The notes: a model not told the origin generated them from the letters alone. A stretch of 64,000 nucleotides of DNA from Nannocystis exedens (GCF_002343915.1 NZ_NETK01000002.1:496001-560000), one strand, 5' to 3'; shown: positions 7,974-17,446, counted from the stretch's first letter. Program-made: numbers and translations.

Positions 7974-10165
7974 CGGGCATCGACCAGAACGCCGCCGAGT
8001 TCATCGCCGAGGCGCAGGAGATCATCGAGACCTTCTCGCGCACGCTGCTCGAACTCGAGGCGCAGTCGCGCGGGTCCGGCCCGGAGCCGGACCTGATCAA
8101 CGCGGCGTTCCGGGCGATCCACAGCCTCAAGGGCCTCGCCGGTCTGTTCGGCGCGGCGGCGATCGGCGGGCTGGCCCACAGCCTCGAGAACACGCTCGAC
8201 AGCCTGCGGCTCGGCAAGCTCGACCTGTCGCGCCCCGTGCTCGACGTGCTGTTCGAGGCGATCGAGATGTTCGGCCGCCTGCTCGCGCCGCAGGGCGAGG
8301 AGGGCGGGGGCGGCGAGGTCGACATCGAGCCGGTGCTGCAGCGGCTGCGCCAGCTCGGCGAGCGCGAGGCGGAGTCGGCTGGCCCTCAGGACAGCCTCGA
8401 GTGGGTCGGCGAGAACATCCTCAGCGTGCTCACCGAGTACGAGGAGCACCGGCTGCGCGAGAACATCAAGGCCGGGCGCAACCTGTACCGCGTCCACGCC
8501 AAGTTCGACATCATGCAGATCGATGTCGGGCTCGAGCAGCTCAAGGACAAGATGAAGGGCTACGGGGAGGTCATCACCTACCTCCCCAGCGCCGACGGCT
8601 CGTCCGACGACGCGATCGAGCTCGACATCCTTCTCGGCTCGAAGGGCAGCCTCGGCGAGATCAACGGGGCGCTGGCCAACCCCGACGTCACGGTCCACCG
8701 GCTCACGCCCGCGGGCGAGGCCCCCGCCGCGCCCGCGCCGGCGCCCGGGCGCTCGGCCCCGCCGCCGGCGCCGCCGAAGCCTGCCCCTCCGAGCATGTCC
8801 GAAGGGCCATCCCGGCGCGCCGAGCCGCCGCCGCGGGCGGGCGCGCCGACGCAGTCGCGCACGGTGGTGACGACGACGGAGGAGCCCGACCCGAACAGCG
8901 CGGCGTCGAGCGAGGCGAGCCTGCGCAGCCTCAGCCAGACGGTGCGGGTCGACCTGCGCCGCCTCGACGTGCTGATGAACCTGGTCGGCGAGCTCGGCCT
9001 CGTGCAGGCCAACCTCACCGGGGTGCTCGACGAGCTGCGCCAGATCGATCACAGCGCCGACGTGTCGCGCGAGCTGCGGGTCCAGATCCGCGACATGCAC
9101 CGCAAGCTGGCGCTGCTGCAGCAGGGCATCCTCGACGTCCGCATGGTCCCGATCGGCCAGGTGTTCGACAAGCTGGCCCGCGTGGTCCGCAAGCTGAGCC
9201 GCGACCTCGACAAGGAGATCCGCCTCGTCATCTCGGGCGCCGAGACGGTGCTCGACAAGCTGATCGTCGAGGAGCTCTCCGACCCGCTGATGCACATGAT
9301 CCGCAACTGCATCGACCACGGGATCGAGCCGGCGGCCGAGCGCGTGGCCCTCGGCAAGCTGCCGGGCGGGAAGATCGAGCTGCGCGCGTTCCAGAAGGGC
9401 AACCGCGTGGTCATCGAGGTCGAGGACGACGGCCGCGGCATGGACTGGACCAGGATCCGCGACGTCGCGGTCCGCCGCGGCCTCATCAACGCGGAGGAGG
9501 CGGCGTCGCTGACCCCGGGCGAGGCGGTCAACCTGATCTTCCAGCCGGGCTTCAGCACCCGCGACGCGGCGACCGAGCTGTCGGGCCGCGGCGTCGGCAT
9601 GGACATCGTCAAGACCAACATCGCCCGCCTGTCGGGCATGATCGACGTCACCACCGACCTCGGCCGCGGGACGACCTTCTCGATCACGCTGCCGGTGACG
9701 CTGGCGATCATCCAGGCGCTGGTGATCCAGTCGGCCGGCCACACGTTCTGCATCCCGCTCAACTCGGTGCTCGAGTCGATCATGGTCGAGACCCGCGAGA
9801 TCGGGACGGTCGAGGGCCACGAGGTCATCACCCTCGGCGGCCGCACGCTGCCGCTGCTGCAGCTGTCGCGCCTGTTCGGGCTGAAGCCGCTGCACAAGAA
9901 CTACCGCGACCCGAACCGCCTGTACGTGGTGGTCGTCGGGCTGGCGCAGCACCGCGTCGGGCTGGTGGTCGACGAGCTGCTCGGCCAGCAGGACGTCGTG
10001 ATCAAGCCGCTCGGCAGCGCGGTCCGCAACGTGCCCGGCATCGCCGGCGCGACCGAGCTCGGGGCCAACCGCACGGTGCTGCTGCTCGACGTCGGCCGAC
10101 TCGTCGACGAGGGCGTGCGCCAGTCGGACGCGGCGTACATGATGGGGGGCGCCCATGTCCGGTGA
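7970..10165 (+). CDS. cheA: Chemotaxis histidine kinase CheA
   Basis: 731 residues from a TTG overlapping the preceding stop. Domains in order: Hpt (residues 1-110, phosphorylated His51 in AIHSLKG), a P2-like region (about 140-230, EEHRLRENIKAGRNLYRVHAKF), a Pro-rich linker (235-310), dimerisation helices with the HATPase domain (315-560: N-box HMIRNCIDHGIE, DDGRGMD, GRGVGMDIVKTNI), and a CheW-like regulatory domain (565-715). The linker includes SMSEGPSR encoded by a degenerate copy of the dispersed palindrome (8794-8810). All catalytic motifs are intact. It phosphorylates CheY and CheB in response to receptor signals passed on by CheW; no receptor gene is in this operon. Confidence 0.95.
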   Translation: MTGIDQNAAEFIAEAQEIIETFSRTLLELEAQSRGSGPEPDLINAAFRAIHSLKGLAGLFGAAAIGGLAHSLENTLDSLRLGKLDLSRPVLDVLFEAIEMFGRLLAPQGEEGGGGEVDIEPVLQRLRQLGEREAESAGPQDSLEWVGENILSVLTEYEEHRLRENIKAGRNLYRVHAKFDIMQIDVGLEQLKDKMKGYGEVITYLPSADGSSDDAIELDILLGSKGSLGEINGALANPDVTVHRLTPAGEAPAAPAPAPGRSAPPPAPPKPAPPSMSEGPSRRAEPPPRAGAPTQSRTVVTTTEEPDPNSAASSEASLRSLSQTVRVDLRRLDVLMNLVGELGLVQANLTGVLDELRQIDHSADVSRELRVQIRDMHRKLALLQQGILDVRMVPIGQVFDKLARVVRKLSRDLDKEIRLVISGAETVLDKLIVEELSDPLMHMIRNCIDHGIEPAAERVALGKLPGGKIELRAFQKGNRVVIEVEDDGRGMDWTRIRDVAVRRGLINAEEAASLTPGEAVNLIFQPGFSTRDAATELSGRGVGMDIVKTNIARLSGMIDVTTDLGRGTTFSITLPVTLAIIQALVIQSAGHTFCIPLNSVLESIMVETREIGTVEGHEVITLGGRTLPLLQLSRLFGLKPLHKNYRDPNRLYVVVVGLAQHRVGLVVDELLGQQDVVIKPLGSAVRNVPGIAGATELGANRTVLLLDVGRLVDEGVRQSDAAYMMGGAHVR

Positions 10166-10721
10166 GCGCGAAGATCTGTGGCAGGCGCTGCTCCGCAGCG
10201 GCGAGGCCGTGGTCACCGACGAGGACTACGAGCACGGCTACAAGCGCGAGGTCCGGCAGGACCTGCAGCAGTACGTGACGTTCCGCGTCAGCGGCGAGGT
10301 CTACGGGCTGCCGATCCACGAGATCGAGGAGATCAGCAAGGTCTTCCAGACCACCCACGTGCCGCGCACGGCCGACTTCCTGCTCGGGATCGGCAACGTC
10401 CGCGGCCGCATCATGCCGGTGATCGACCTGGCCCGCCGGCTGCGCCTGCGCCCGGTCGAGCGCGGGCGGGCGGCTCGCGTGCTGATCGTCCACTTCAACG
10501 ACGAGCCCTACGGGCTGGTGGTCGACGAGGTCATCGACGTGATCCGGATCCCGCCCGAGGCGATGGAGGACAAGCCCGGCGGCCTCACCGGCGCACGCGC
10601 GGAGTACATCCGCGCGCTCGGCCGCACCGGCAAGGATCTGGTCATCATCCTCCACCTGCCGGCGCTGCTCGACGCCAAGGACTTCGTCAAGGCGACGGTC
10701 TACGAGGAGGGTCGCGCGTGA
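10155..10721 (+). CDS. cheW: Chemotaxis coupling protein CheW (first copy)
   Basis: 188 residues; the ATG lies inside the 3' end of cheA (11-base overlap). A CheW fold follows a charged N-terminal 35 residues: QYVTFRVSGEVYGLPIHEIEEI, then IGNVRGRIMPVIDLARRL (the conserved NxRGxxxPxxDL pattern), then YGLVVDEVIDVIRIP. It links CheA to methyl-accepting receptors. It is followed by a second, divergent CheW overlapping by four bases. Confidence 0.92.
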   Translation: MSGEREDLWQALLRSGEAVVTDEDYEHGYKREVRQDLQQYVTFRVSGEVYGLPIHEIEEISKVFQTTHVPRTADFLLGIGNVRGRIMPVIDLARRLRLRPVERGRAARVLIVHFNDEPYGLVVDEVIDVIRIPPEAMEDKPGGLTGARAEYIRALGRTGKDLVIILHLPALLDAKDFVKATVYEEGRA

Positions 10722-11335
10722 CCGACGTCCGCGACGGCCGCGACGGCCGTACCGCCGCCGGCGAGGAGGACCTGAAGGTCGCCGGCTTCTACGTCGGCCC
10801 GGGCCTCTACGGCATCGAGATCATGCGGATCAAGGAGGTCATCCAGGCCCGCCCGTACCCGATCCGTCCGGTGCCGTACGCGCCGGAGATCGTCGAGGGC
10901 GTGATCCAGCTGCGCGGCGTGGTGATCCCGGTGGTCGACCTGCGGCGCCGCTTCAAGGTGCCGATCGACCCGGCCATCGACCACCTCAACAAGCTGATCA
11001 TCGTCAGCGTGGCGGGCCGGATCGCCGGCCTCAAGGTCGACCGCGTGCTCGGCGAGCTGCGGGTGCCCGCGGGCGGTCTGCGCCCGGCGCCGTCGATGCT
11101 GCGGCCCGAGCTCGACCGCAGCGCCGACGGCAACATCTTCAGCGGTGTGTCGCGGGCCCATCGGCACCGCGATCGCTCGGAAGGGCGCCGCCAGCCGCTC
11201 ATCGGCCCGGATCGTCGGGCGCAGTCGCCGACGTCGGCCGCAGGGCAGCCGGCGCCGGCGGAGGACCGCCACGCGGGTGAAGACATGGTGTTCGTGATCA
11301 ACCTCGATGCGCTGCTGCGCACGGGGGGGAGGTAA
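10718..11335 (+). CDS. Second CheW-like coupling protein with an insert
   Basis: 205 residues from a GTG overlapping the preceding stop (GTGA). The CheW core is clear: KVAGFYVGPGLYGIEIMRIKEVI, then GVIQLRGVVIPVVDLRRRF, then IAGLKVDRVLGELRVP. Between SGVSRAH and GEDMVFVINLDALL, which is the last strand, there is an insert of about 50 polar residues rich in Arg, Pro and Ala. Two CheW proteins in one operon suggest coupling to different receptor sets or array-building roles. The insert is probably a disordered loop. Confidence 0.88.
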   Translation: MTDVRDGRDGRTAAGEEDLKVAGFYVGPGLYGIEIMRIKEVIQARPYPIRPVPYAPEIVEGVIQLRGVVIPVVDLRRRFKVPIDPAIDHLNKLIIVSVAGRIAGLKVDRVLGELRVPAGGLRPAPSMLRPELDRSADGNIFSGVSRAHRHRDRSEGRRQPLIGPDRRAQSPTSAAGQPAPAEDRHAGEDMVFVINLDALLRTGGR

Positions 11336-11341
11336 CGCGGG

Positions 11342-12064
11342 GTGAGCGAGGGGCAGGCAAAGCTCAAGATCCTGGTCGCGCACGAGCGGCTCGCGCTCGG
11401 GCAGGCGATCGGCCGCGTGCTGGCGGCGCAAGGGTTCGCGGCGGTGACGGTGACCGACACCGCGGCGGCCGAGCAGGCGATGCGCGGCGACATGTTCGCG
11501 GCGCTGGTGCTCGACGTCGCGTTGCCGGGCGGGAAGGCGTGTCACGAGCTGATCCAGCTGGCGAAGTTCGAGCTGCCGGCGCCGATCCCCGCGGTCGTGC
11601 TGGTGGCGTCGGTGTTCCGCAAGACCAGCTACAAGCGCCGGCCGACCCAGCTCTACGGGGCCGACGACTACGTGGAGATCCATCGCCTCGGCGATCAGCT
11701 GCCCGGCAAGCTGTGGCACCTGCTCGGCGGCGATCCGGCGGCGATGCCGGGGCTGGTCGAGGCCGAGGCCGTGCTGTCGACGATCCAGGACGAGGGCGAT
11801 CAGCGGCTGTTCGAGCAGCGCGGCCGCACGCTGCGGCTGTCCGAGCTGATCGTCGCCGACCTGATCCTCTACGCCGGCGACCGCGTGCTCGCGGCCACGA
11901 CCCAGGCCGAGGCCCGGGAGCTGCTGGCAAACGATCTCGAGTCGGCCCGCCAGCTGTTCCGCCAGATCAACCCGGTCCCCCTGGCGCCGGGCGTCGATCC
12001 GATCGGCGCCGCCTTCGACGACATGATGCGGATGTTCAACCTCGACCCCGGGGAGCCCCGATGA
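11342..12064 (+). CDS. Receiver-domain protein with C-terminal helical region
   Basis: 240 residues from a GTG 6 bases after the second cheW. Residues 8-125 look like a receiver domain: KILVAHERLALGQAIGRVLAAQG, with VLDVALPGG carrying the likely phospho-acceptor Asp. The first acidic pair is replaced by A-H-E, so metal and phosphate binding may be altered. Residues 125-240 form a helical region without a DNA-binding motif I recognise, ending DDMMRMFNLDPG. It is co-transcribed with the chemosensory genes and its stop overlaps the start of the HEAT-repeat gene. Its partner is unknown. Confidence 0.7.
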   Translation: MSEGQAKLKILVAHERLALGQAIGRVLAAQGFAAVTVTDTAAAEQAMRGDMFAALVLDVALPGGKACHELIQLAKFELPAPIPAVVLVASVFRKTSYKRRPTQLYGADDYVEIHRLGDQLPGKLWHLLGGDPAAMPGLVEAEAVLSTIQDEGDQRLFEQRGRTLRLSELIVADLILYAGDRVLAATTQAEARELLANDLESARQLFRQINPVPLAPGVDPIGAAFDDMMRMFNLDPGEPR

Positions 12065-14097
12065 ACGCGCTCCGCCCCGATCTCGCGCGGTGTCTCGAAT
12101 TCTTCGGGAGCGAACGCTGGCGCGAGCGCAAGGACGCGGCCCGCGACCTGCTGGCCGCGGTCCGCGAGCAACCACCCGCGCCCGACCAGCTCGCCATCCT
12201 CGTCGAACAATTGCTCGACGGCCTGGTGACGCCGGACTCGGTGGCGCGGCGGTCCGTGTGCCACGAGGTGCTGACGGGCATCGGTCCGTCGGTGGTGCCC
12301 GCGATCCGCCGGCGGCTCCGCGTCGGCGGGGCCGGGGCGCGGATGATCGTCGATCTGCTCGGCGACGTCGGCGGGCCCGACGACGTGCCGCTGCTGGCGG
12401 CGATCCTCGGCGCGCCGGGCGACGACAACGTGCGCGCCTCGGCGGCCACGGCCCTCGGCGTGCTCGGCGGGGCCGAAGCCGAGCGCGCGCTGGCGAATGT
12501 CCTTTCGGACAGCTCGGAGATGCTGCGGATGTTCGCCCTCGACGCGCTGGCCCGCCTCGGGGCGGTGATGGCGCCGGCTCGCCTGGCTCCGCTGCTGGCG
12601 GATCCGGTGACGCGGCGAGCCGCGGTGGCGGTGCTCGGACACAGCGGCGACCCGGCCGCGGCGGGCCAGCTCGTGCGGTACCTCGGTGACGCGATGCCGG
12701 GCGTGCGCGCGGCCGCGGCGGTCGCGGTGGTGCGGCTGCACGCGGCGCTGTCGGTGCGCGGCGACCCGGTCGCGGTGGCGGCGGCGCTGGCCGCCGGCGA
12801 CGGCGAGCCGCTGCGCCAGCGGATCCGCGAGCTCGTCGAGCACCGCCAGCTCGAGGTGAAGCTGGCGGCGCTGGCCCTGGCCGGGGCGCTCGGCGACGTG
12901 CGCAGCCTGCCGCATGTCCTGCGGGCCATGTCGGATCCGGAGCTGCGCGAGCGGGCGGTCGAGTTCGCGGCGGGCCTCGGCGAGGCGGCAGTGCCTGTCC
13001 TTCTGGACATGGTCGAACAGGCAGCCCCGGAGACGCTCGGCGATCTGTTCCTGCTGGTCAGCGGCCTCGGCCCGGCCGGGGCGCACCCGCGGCTGGTCGA
13101 GGCGTTGACGACGGCGCTCGCGGGGCCCGACGCCCACGCGGCGTGCATGGCCGCGACGGCGCTCGGCAAGGTCGGCGGGATCGAGGTGATCGCGCCGCTG
13201 GCTGGCGCGCTCGCGCTCGAGGGGCCGGCGGGCGAGGCGGCAGCGGTCGCGTTCGCGGCGGTGGCCGGGCGCGCGCTCGGCTCGCGTTACGCTCGTGTCG
13301 CCCCGCACCTGCCGGCGGACGCGAGCGGCGGGGCGCTGGTACGCAACATCTGCCGCGCGTTCGGCCTGCTCGGTCGCGGCGGCGACGTCGGGTTCGTGGC
13401 GCCGCTGATCGCCCGGCTCGGCGATCGCGACGTCGGCGTGCGCCTGCTGGCCGCGCGGGCGCTGGGGCAGATCGCAGGCGAGCACGAGGGCGCGGCGGCG
13501 CTGGCGCTGGCGCTGCAGGACGAGGACGCGGGGGTGCGCGCGGCGGCCTGCCGCAGCCTCGGGCAGCTCGGGGCGGCCGAGTCGGTGGCGGCGCTGCTGG
13601 CGGCGTCGCGCGACCCGAGCTCGTCGGTGCGCGCGGCCGCGGTGCAGGCGCTGGTGGGGCTCGACAACCCGATCGCGCTGGCGCGGCTGCGCGAGGTGGT
13701 GCTGGCCGACAACGCGCCGGCGGTGGTGATCCAGGCGATCGCGGGGCTGAGCCGCTCGGGCACCGATCAGGATCTGGTGATGCTGATGAGCCTGTGCCGC
13801 GCGCCCGACCACGAGATCGTGAAGGCGGCGGCGCGCGGGCTGGCGGGCTGCCGCGGCCACCGGGCGACGGCGGCGGTGCTCGGGTTGCTCGAGCACCCGC
13901 GCTGGGACGTCCGCTGGGCGGCCGCGGAGTCGCTCGGCGAGCGCGGCGACGCCACGGCGTTGCCGCCGCTGCGGCGCCTCCACGCGGTCGAGCCCGATCC
14001 GCTGGTGCGCAAGGTGCTGGCCGGCGCGGTGGCCCGGATCGAGGCGCGCGCGGCCGAGCTGGCGGCGAGCGACGGCGAGGGAGCGCCGACGGCGTGA
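12061..14097 (+). CDS. HEAT-repeat protein of the chemosensory operon
   Basis: 678 residues made almost entirely of HEAT/PBS-lyase-like helical repeats (patterns such as VRASAATALGVLGGAEAERAL, VRLLAARALGQIAGEHEGAA, VRAAACRSLGQLGAAESVAA). There is no signal peptide or membrane segment, so it should be a cytoplasmic scaffold. It overlaps both neighbours (ATGA with the receiver gene, GTGA with cheR), which ties it to the signalling pathway. HEAT proteins are known in some myxobacterial chemosensory clusters, where they appear to act as adaptors; that role is inference here. Palindrome copies lie at 12496-12512, 12912-12929 and 12993-13012, read in frame. Confidence 0.85.
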   Translation: MNALRPDLARCLEFFGSERWRERKDAARDLLAAVREQPPAPDQLAILVEQLLDGLVTPDSVARRSVCHEVLTGIGPSVVPAIRRRLRVGGAGARMIVDLLGDVGGPDDVPLLAAILGAPGDDNVRASAATALGVLGGAEAERALANVLSDSSEMLRMFALDALARLGAVMAPARLAPLLADPVTRRAAVAVLGHSGDPAAAGQLVRYLGDAMPGVRAAAAVAVVRLHAALSVRGDPVAVAAALAAGDGEPLRQRIRELVEHRQLEVKLAALALAGALGDVRSLPHVLRAMSDPELRERAVEFAAGLGEAAVPVLLDMVEQAAPETLGDLFLLVSGLGPAGAHPRLVEALTTALAGPDAHAACMAATALGKVGGIEVIAPLAGALALEGPAGEAAAVAFAAVAGRALGSRYARVAPHLPADASGGALVRNICRAFGLLGRGGDVGFVAPLIARLGDRDVGVRLLAARALGQIAGEHEGAAALALALQDEDAGVRAAACRSLGQLGAAESVAALLAASRDPSSSVRAAAVQALVGLDNPIALARLREVVLADNAPAVVIQAIAGLSRSGTDQDLVMLMSLCRAPDHEIVKAAARGLAGCRGHRATAAVLGLLEHPRWDVRWAAAESLGERGDATALPPLRRLHAVEPDPLVRKVLAGAVARIEARAAELAASDGEGAPTA

Positions 14098-14953
14098 ACG
14101 GACGGACTTCCCCCGGCGGGATCGAGCCCCCGGTGCGCGTGCGCATCACGCCGGAGGAGTCGCGGCTGCTGACGGAGCTGATCCTCGACCACTGCGGCGT
14201 GCTGCTCGGCGGCGACGCCGGGTTCCTGCTCGAGCGACGGCTGGCCTCGCGGCTCGATCACCTGTCTCTCGGGTCCTATCTCGAGTACTACCACTACCTG
14301 AGCTACGACCTCGGCGGGGCGGCCGAGCTGCTCGAGTGCATCGAGCGGGTCACGACCCACGAGACCTACCTGTTCCGCGAGCAGTTCCAGCTCGACGCGT
14401 TCCAGCGCGAGATCCTCCCGGTCCTGCTCGGGCGGCGAGGGGCGGGGGCGCCGGTCGTGTGGAGCGCCGGGTGCTCGACGGGCGAAGAGGCATACACGAT
14501 CGCCGCGTTGCTGGCCGAGAACGCTCGCCCGGGGTCGCGGGTGATCGGCAGCGACATCAGCCTTCGCGGGGTGCGGACGGCGGAGGCCGGGATCTACGGG
14601 CGAGCAGTTTTCGCACGACCCCGGAGGAGCGGCGGGAGCGCTGGTTCGAGCCGCTCCCGAGCGGGCAGTGGCGGGCCCTCGAGCCTCTGCGGCGGATGTG
14701 CACCTTCGTCCACCTCAACCTCCTCGATACTGCCCGTTACGGCGAGCTCGGCGCCATCGACACGATTTTCTGTCGCAACGTCCTGATGTATTTATCGAGT
14801 CAGGCGAGGCGGCGCGTGGTCGAAGGGTTCTACGACGCGCTGGTGCCGGGAGGCTACCTGTTGCTCGGACACTCGGAGAGCCTGATCAGCGTGCCGGGTC
14901 GCTTCGATCTCGTGAACCTCAGCAACGACCTCGTGTATCGCAAGCCGGGTTAA
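14094..14953 (+). pseudogene. cheR: CheR chemoreceptor methyltransferase with an internal frameshift
   Basis: The N-terminal half (GTG 14094 to about 14608) has the CheR helical subdomain and the SAM-binding segment VVWSAGCSTGEEAYTIAAL, then IGSDIS and AEAGIYGR. Here the frame breaks: frame +3 runs into nonsense to 14786, while the correct continuation SSFRTTPEERRERWF ... VHLNLLDTARYGEL ... FCRNVLMYLSSQ, ending YRKPG, is in frame +2. One missing base near 14608-14616 (GGGCGAGCAGTTTTCGCACG) explains it: an extra G giving CGG AGC AGT restores YGRSSFRTTPEE. Repaired length is about 286 residues, normal for CheR. It could be a true mutation, a sequencing error, or, less likely, programmed slippage at GTTTTC. 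cheB follows 10 bases later. Confidence 0.85.
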
Positions 14954-14963
14954 AGGAACTGCG

Positions 14964-16085
14964 ATGGACGGTCACAAGCTACGCGCCCTGGTAGTCGACG
15001 ACTCGGCCTACAACCGGCAGACGATCGCCGCGATGCTCGAGCTCGATCCGGGCGTCGAGGTCATCGGCCGCGCCTCCAACGGCAAGGAGGCGCTGCGCAT
15101 GGTGTTCGACCTCCAGCCCGACGTCATCACCCTCGACCTCGAGATGCCGGAGATGGACGGCTTCGCGTTCTTGCGGGTGCTGATGGCCAAGAAGCCGCTG
15201 CCGGTGATCGTCGTCAGCGGCCACGCCGAACGCGACCATGTGTTCCGCGCCCTCGAGCTCGGCGCGCTCGACTTCATCGCCAAGCCGGGGCGTCACATCG
15301 GCCCCGACCTCCGCACGATCCAGGAGGACCTGCTGGCCAAGCTGCGCGTGGTCCGGCGGCTCAGCGTGGTCCGCCTGCTGCAGCGCGCGCAGCACCTGGC
15401 CGAGCAGCGCGGCGAGCGGACGACGCTCGAGGTGCCCGCGTTCGACAGCGGCCGCTACGAGCCGCAGAAGCGCCGCGGGCCGCCGCTCGGGGTGCTGGGG
15501 ATCGCGGCGTCGACCGGCGGTCCGCCCGCGCTGCAGCAGCTGCTGTGCGCGCTGCCGGTGACGCTGCCGATCGCAATCCTCGTGGCGCAGCACATGCCGG
15601 CGCGCTTCACCCGGGCGTTCGCGGCGCGCCTCGACAAGATCTGCTCGTTCGACGTGTGCGAGGCGACCGATCAGCAAGAATTGCAGGCGGGCATCGTGTA
15701 CATCGCTCCGGGCGCGGCCAACCTCGAGATCGACGCCGGTCCGACCGGTCCGCGGGTGCGCGTGCGGCCGCCGCGGAGCGGCGCGACCATCGTCCCGTCG
15801 GGGGACCTGCTGTTCAAGACGGTGTCCGACCTGTTCGGGCCGCGCTTCTGCGCGCTGATCCTGACCGGCATGGGCAGCGACGGGCGCGAGGGGGCCGAGC
15901 TGGCCAAGCGGCTGGGGGCGACGGTGCTGGCGGAGGATCCGAACACGGCGGTGATGCCGGGCATGCCGGCCGCCGCGATCGACGCCGGGGTGGTCGACGC
16001 CGTGCTGTCGCTCGAGGAGCTGCCGGTGGCGATCCAGCGATTTGCAGACGCCTGCCGGCCCCGGGCGCCCGAGCCCGCCACCTAG
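14964..16085 (+). CDS. cheB: Chemotaxis response regulator protein-glutamate methylesterase CheB
   Basis: 373 residues; the ATG at 14964 follows AAAGGAA. The receiver domain (residues 5-122) has Asp12-Asp13 (VVDDSAY), phospho-acceptor Asp58 (ITLDLEMPEMDG), Ser in VVSGH and Lys in IAKPG. A charged linker (125-175) leads to the methylesterase domain with the catalytic Ser in GIAASTGGP, His in VAQHMPARF and Asp in TGMGSDGREGAE. It demethylates or deamidates receptor glutamates, opposing CheR. All catalytic residues are intact even though the neighbouring cheR frame is broken. Confidence 0.95.
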   Translation: MDGHKLRALVVDDSAYNRQTIAAMLELDPGVEVIGRASNGKEALRMVFDLQPDVITLDLEMPEMDGFAFLRVLMAKKPLPVIVVSGHAERDHVFRALELGALDFIAKPGRHIGPDLRTIQEDLLAKLRVVRRLSVVRLLQRAQHLAEQRGERTTLEVPAFDSGRYEPQKRRGPPLGVLGIAASTGGPPALQQLLCALPVTLPIAILVAQHMPARFTRAFAARLDKICSFDVCEATDQQELQAGIVYIAPGAANLEIDAGPTGPRVRVRPPRSGATIVPSGDLLFKTVSDLFGPRFCALILTGMGSDGREGAELAKRLGATVLAEDPNTAVMPGMPAAAIDAGVVDAVLSLEELPVAIQRFADACRPRAPEPAT

Positions 16086-16217
16086 CGCCGGGGCTGGCCC
16101 GAGGCCGGGCGCAGGCCGCCGGCGATCGCGGCGCTCGAGTTCGTGATGCGAAATCCCCCCCAGGACCTGTCGCCGGCGGGCGCCCGTCCGGGCCGGAGCC
16201 GTGATATCTTCGCCCCG

Positions 16218-17048
16218 ATGCGTGCGCAGGACGCCGGCCAGGGGGACCTTCACGACAAGACCCGCGCGGCTCTTCACGAATTCTTCGGGCGCGGGGAGGC
16301 CTTCGTCCGCCAGCTGATCGCCGAGAACGAACGCCTGCGCAGTGAGCTCAACGAGACACAACCCGATCGGCCGGCGCGGCCCGAGCTGACGCCGGCGTCG
16401 GTGGTGGAGGGCCTGCTCGGCCGGATCGTCGAGCTCGAAAAGGCGCGCGGCGCCGCGGCCGATTCGGGCGCCCCCGCGCCGGCAGGCGGCGATTTGGCCC
16501 GCCTGCGCGAGCGGGTGGTGCAGCTCGAGGACGAGAACTACCACCTCGCGTCGATGTACGTCGCGGGCCTGCAGTTCCACGCGTCGCGGACGATCGGCGA
16601 CGTGCTGCAGACGACCACCGAGATCCTGCTCAACTTCATCGGCGTCGGGGCTTTCACCCTGTACCTCGTCGACGAGGAGCGGCGGGTGTTGTTCCCGATC
16701 GCGCGCGAGGGCGGGGAGATGAACGAGCTCGTCGAGATCGAGATGGACGAGGCGAGCCCCGCGGCGCAGATGGCCCAGCGCGGACGGCCCTGGTCCCGCG
16801 GAGATCCCGCATACGCCTCGGACGACGTGATCATGTATCTTCCGCTGGTCAGCGGGCGGCGTCTCGTCGCTGTCCTGCGCCTCGAAGCCTTTCTGGCGCA
16901 AAAGCCCGGTTTCGAGGACAATGACTACAGCCTCCTTTCTATGATCTCCGAACACGCCGGCATCGCCATCGAGTCGGCGTGGATCCGGGCCCACGCCAAG
17001 GCGGTCGCGCTGCAGCGGCAGGCCGTAGAACACCTCCTCGGAGCATGA
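16218..17048 (+). CDS. GAF-domain protein with coiled-coil N-terminus
   Basis: 276 residues from the ATG at 16218. A TATCTT -10-like element ends 7 bases upstream, so the gene may have its own leaderless transcript. Residues 1-125 are largely alpha-helical with coiled-coil character (VRQLIAENERLRSELNE, LARLRERVVQLEDENYHLAS). Residues 130-265 form a GAF domain (FTLYLVDEERRVLFPIAREG ... DVIMYLPLVSGRRLVAVLRLE ... ISEHAGIAIESAW). GAF domains bind small ligands or mediate dimerisation; the ligand is unknown. Its stop overlaps the start of the next response regulator (ATGA), so the two probably work together. Confidence 0.85.
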   Translation: MRAQDAGQGDLHDKTRAALHEFFGRGEAFVRQLIAENERLRSELNETQPDRPARPELTPASVVEGLLGRIVELEKARGAAADSGAPAPAGGDLARLRERVVQLEDENYHLASMYVAGLQFHASRTIGDVLQTTTEILLNFIGVGAFTLYLVDEERRVLFPIAREGGEMNELVEIEMDEASPAAQMAQRGRPWSRGDPAYASDDVIMYLPLVSGRRLVAVLRLEAFLAQKPGFEDNDYSLLSMISEHAGIAIESAWIRAHAKAVALQRQAVEHLLGA

Positions 17049-17446
17049 CCCAGGACACCCAAACTCGCCGGCTCAACGCGTTGGTGGTCGAAGACAGCCC
17101 GCCGATGCGTAAGATGATCGTGTTCGCGTTGTCGCGGATCCGGGAGCTCAGCGTGGTCGAGGCCGATGACGGCGTCGACGCGCTCCGCCGCCTGTCGGGC
17201 ACCAAGTTCGACATCATCATCACCGACATCAACATGCCCATCCTCGACGGGCTGAAGCTCGTCAAGCGCCTGCGCGCCGACGAGACCTACCAGGACGTGC
17301 CGATCATCATCATCACGACCGAGGGGGCCGCGGAGGACCGGCAGCGCGCGCTGGCGCTGGGCGCCAACGCGTACATCACCAAGCCCATCCAGGCCCCCGC
17401 GGTCATCAAGCTGGTGCGCGAGATCCTCGGCCTGGAGGAGCGGTGA
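17045..17446 (+). CDS. Single-domain response regulator (second CheY-like)
   Basis: 133 residues, a complete receiver domain: VVEDSPPMRKM (Glu-Asp acidic pair), IIITDINMPILDGLKL (phospho-acceptor Asp), IIITTEGAAED (Thr) and ITKPIQAPAV (Lys). No output domain. It overlaps the GAF gene upstream and the recombinase gene downstream by four bases each. The second CheY-like protein may serve as a phosphate sink or drive a different output from the first; this is inference. Confidence 0.88.
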   Translation: MTQDTQTRRLNALVVEDSPPMRKMIVFALSRIRELSVVEADDGVDALRRLSGTKFDIIITDINMPILDGLKLVKRLRADETYQDVPIIIITTEGAAEDRQRALALGANAYITKPIQAPAVIKLVREILGLEER

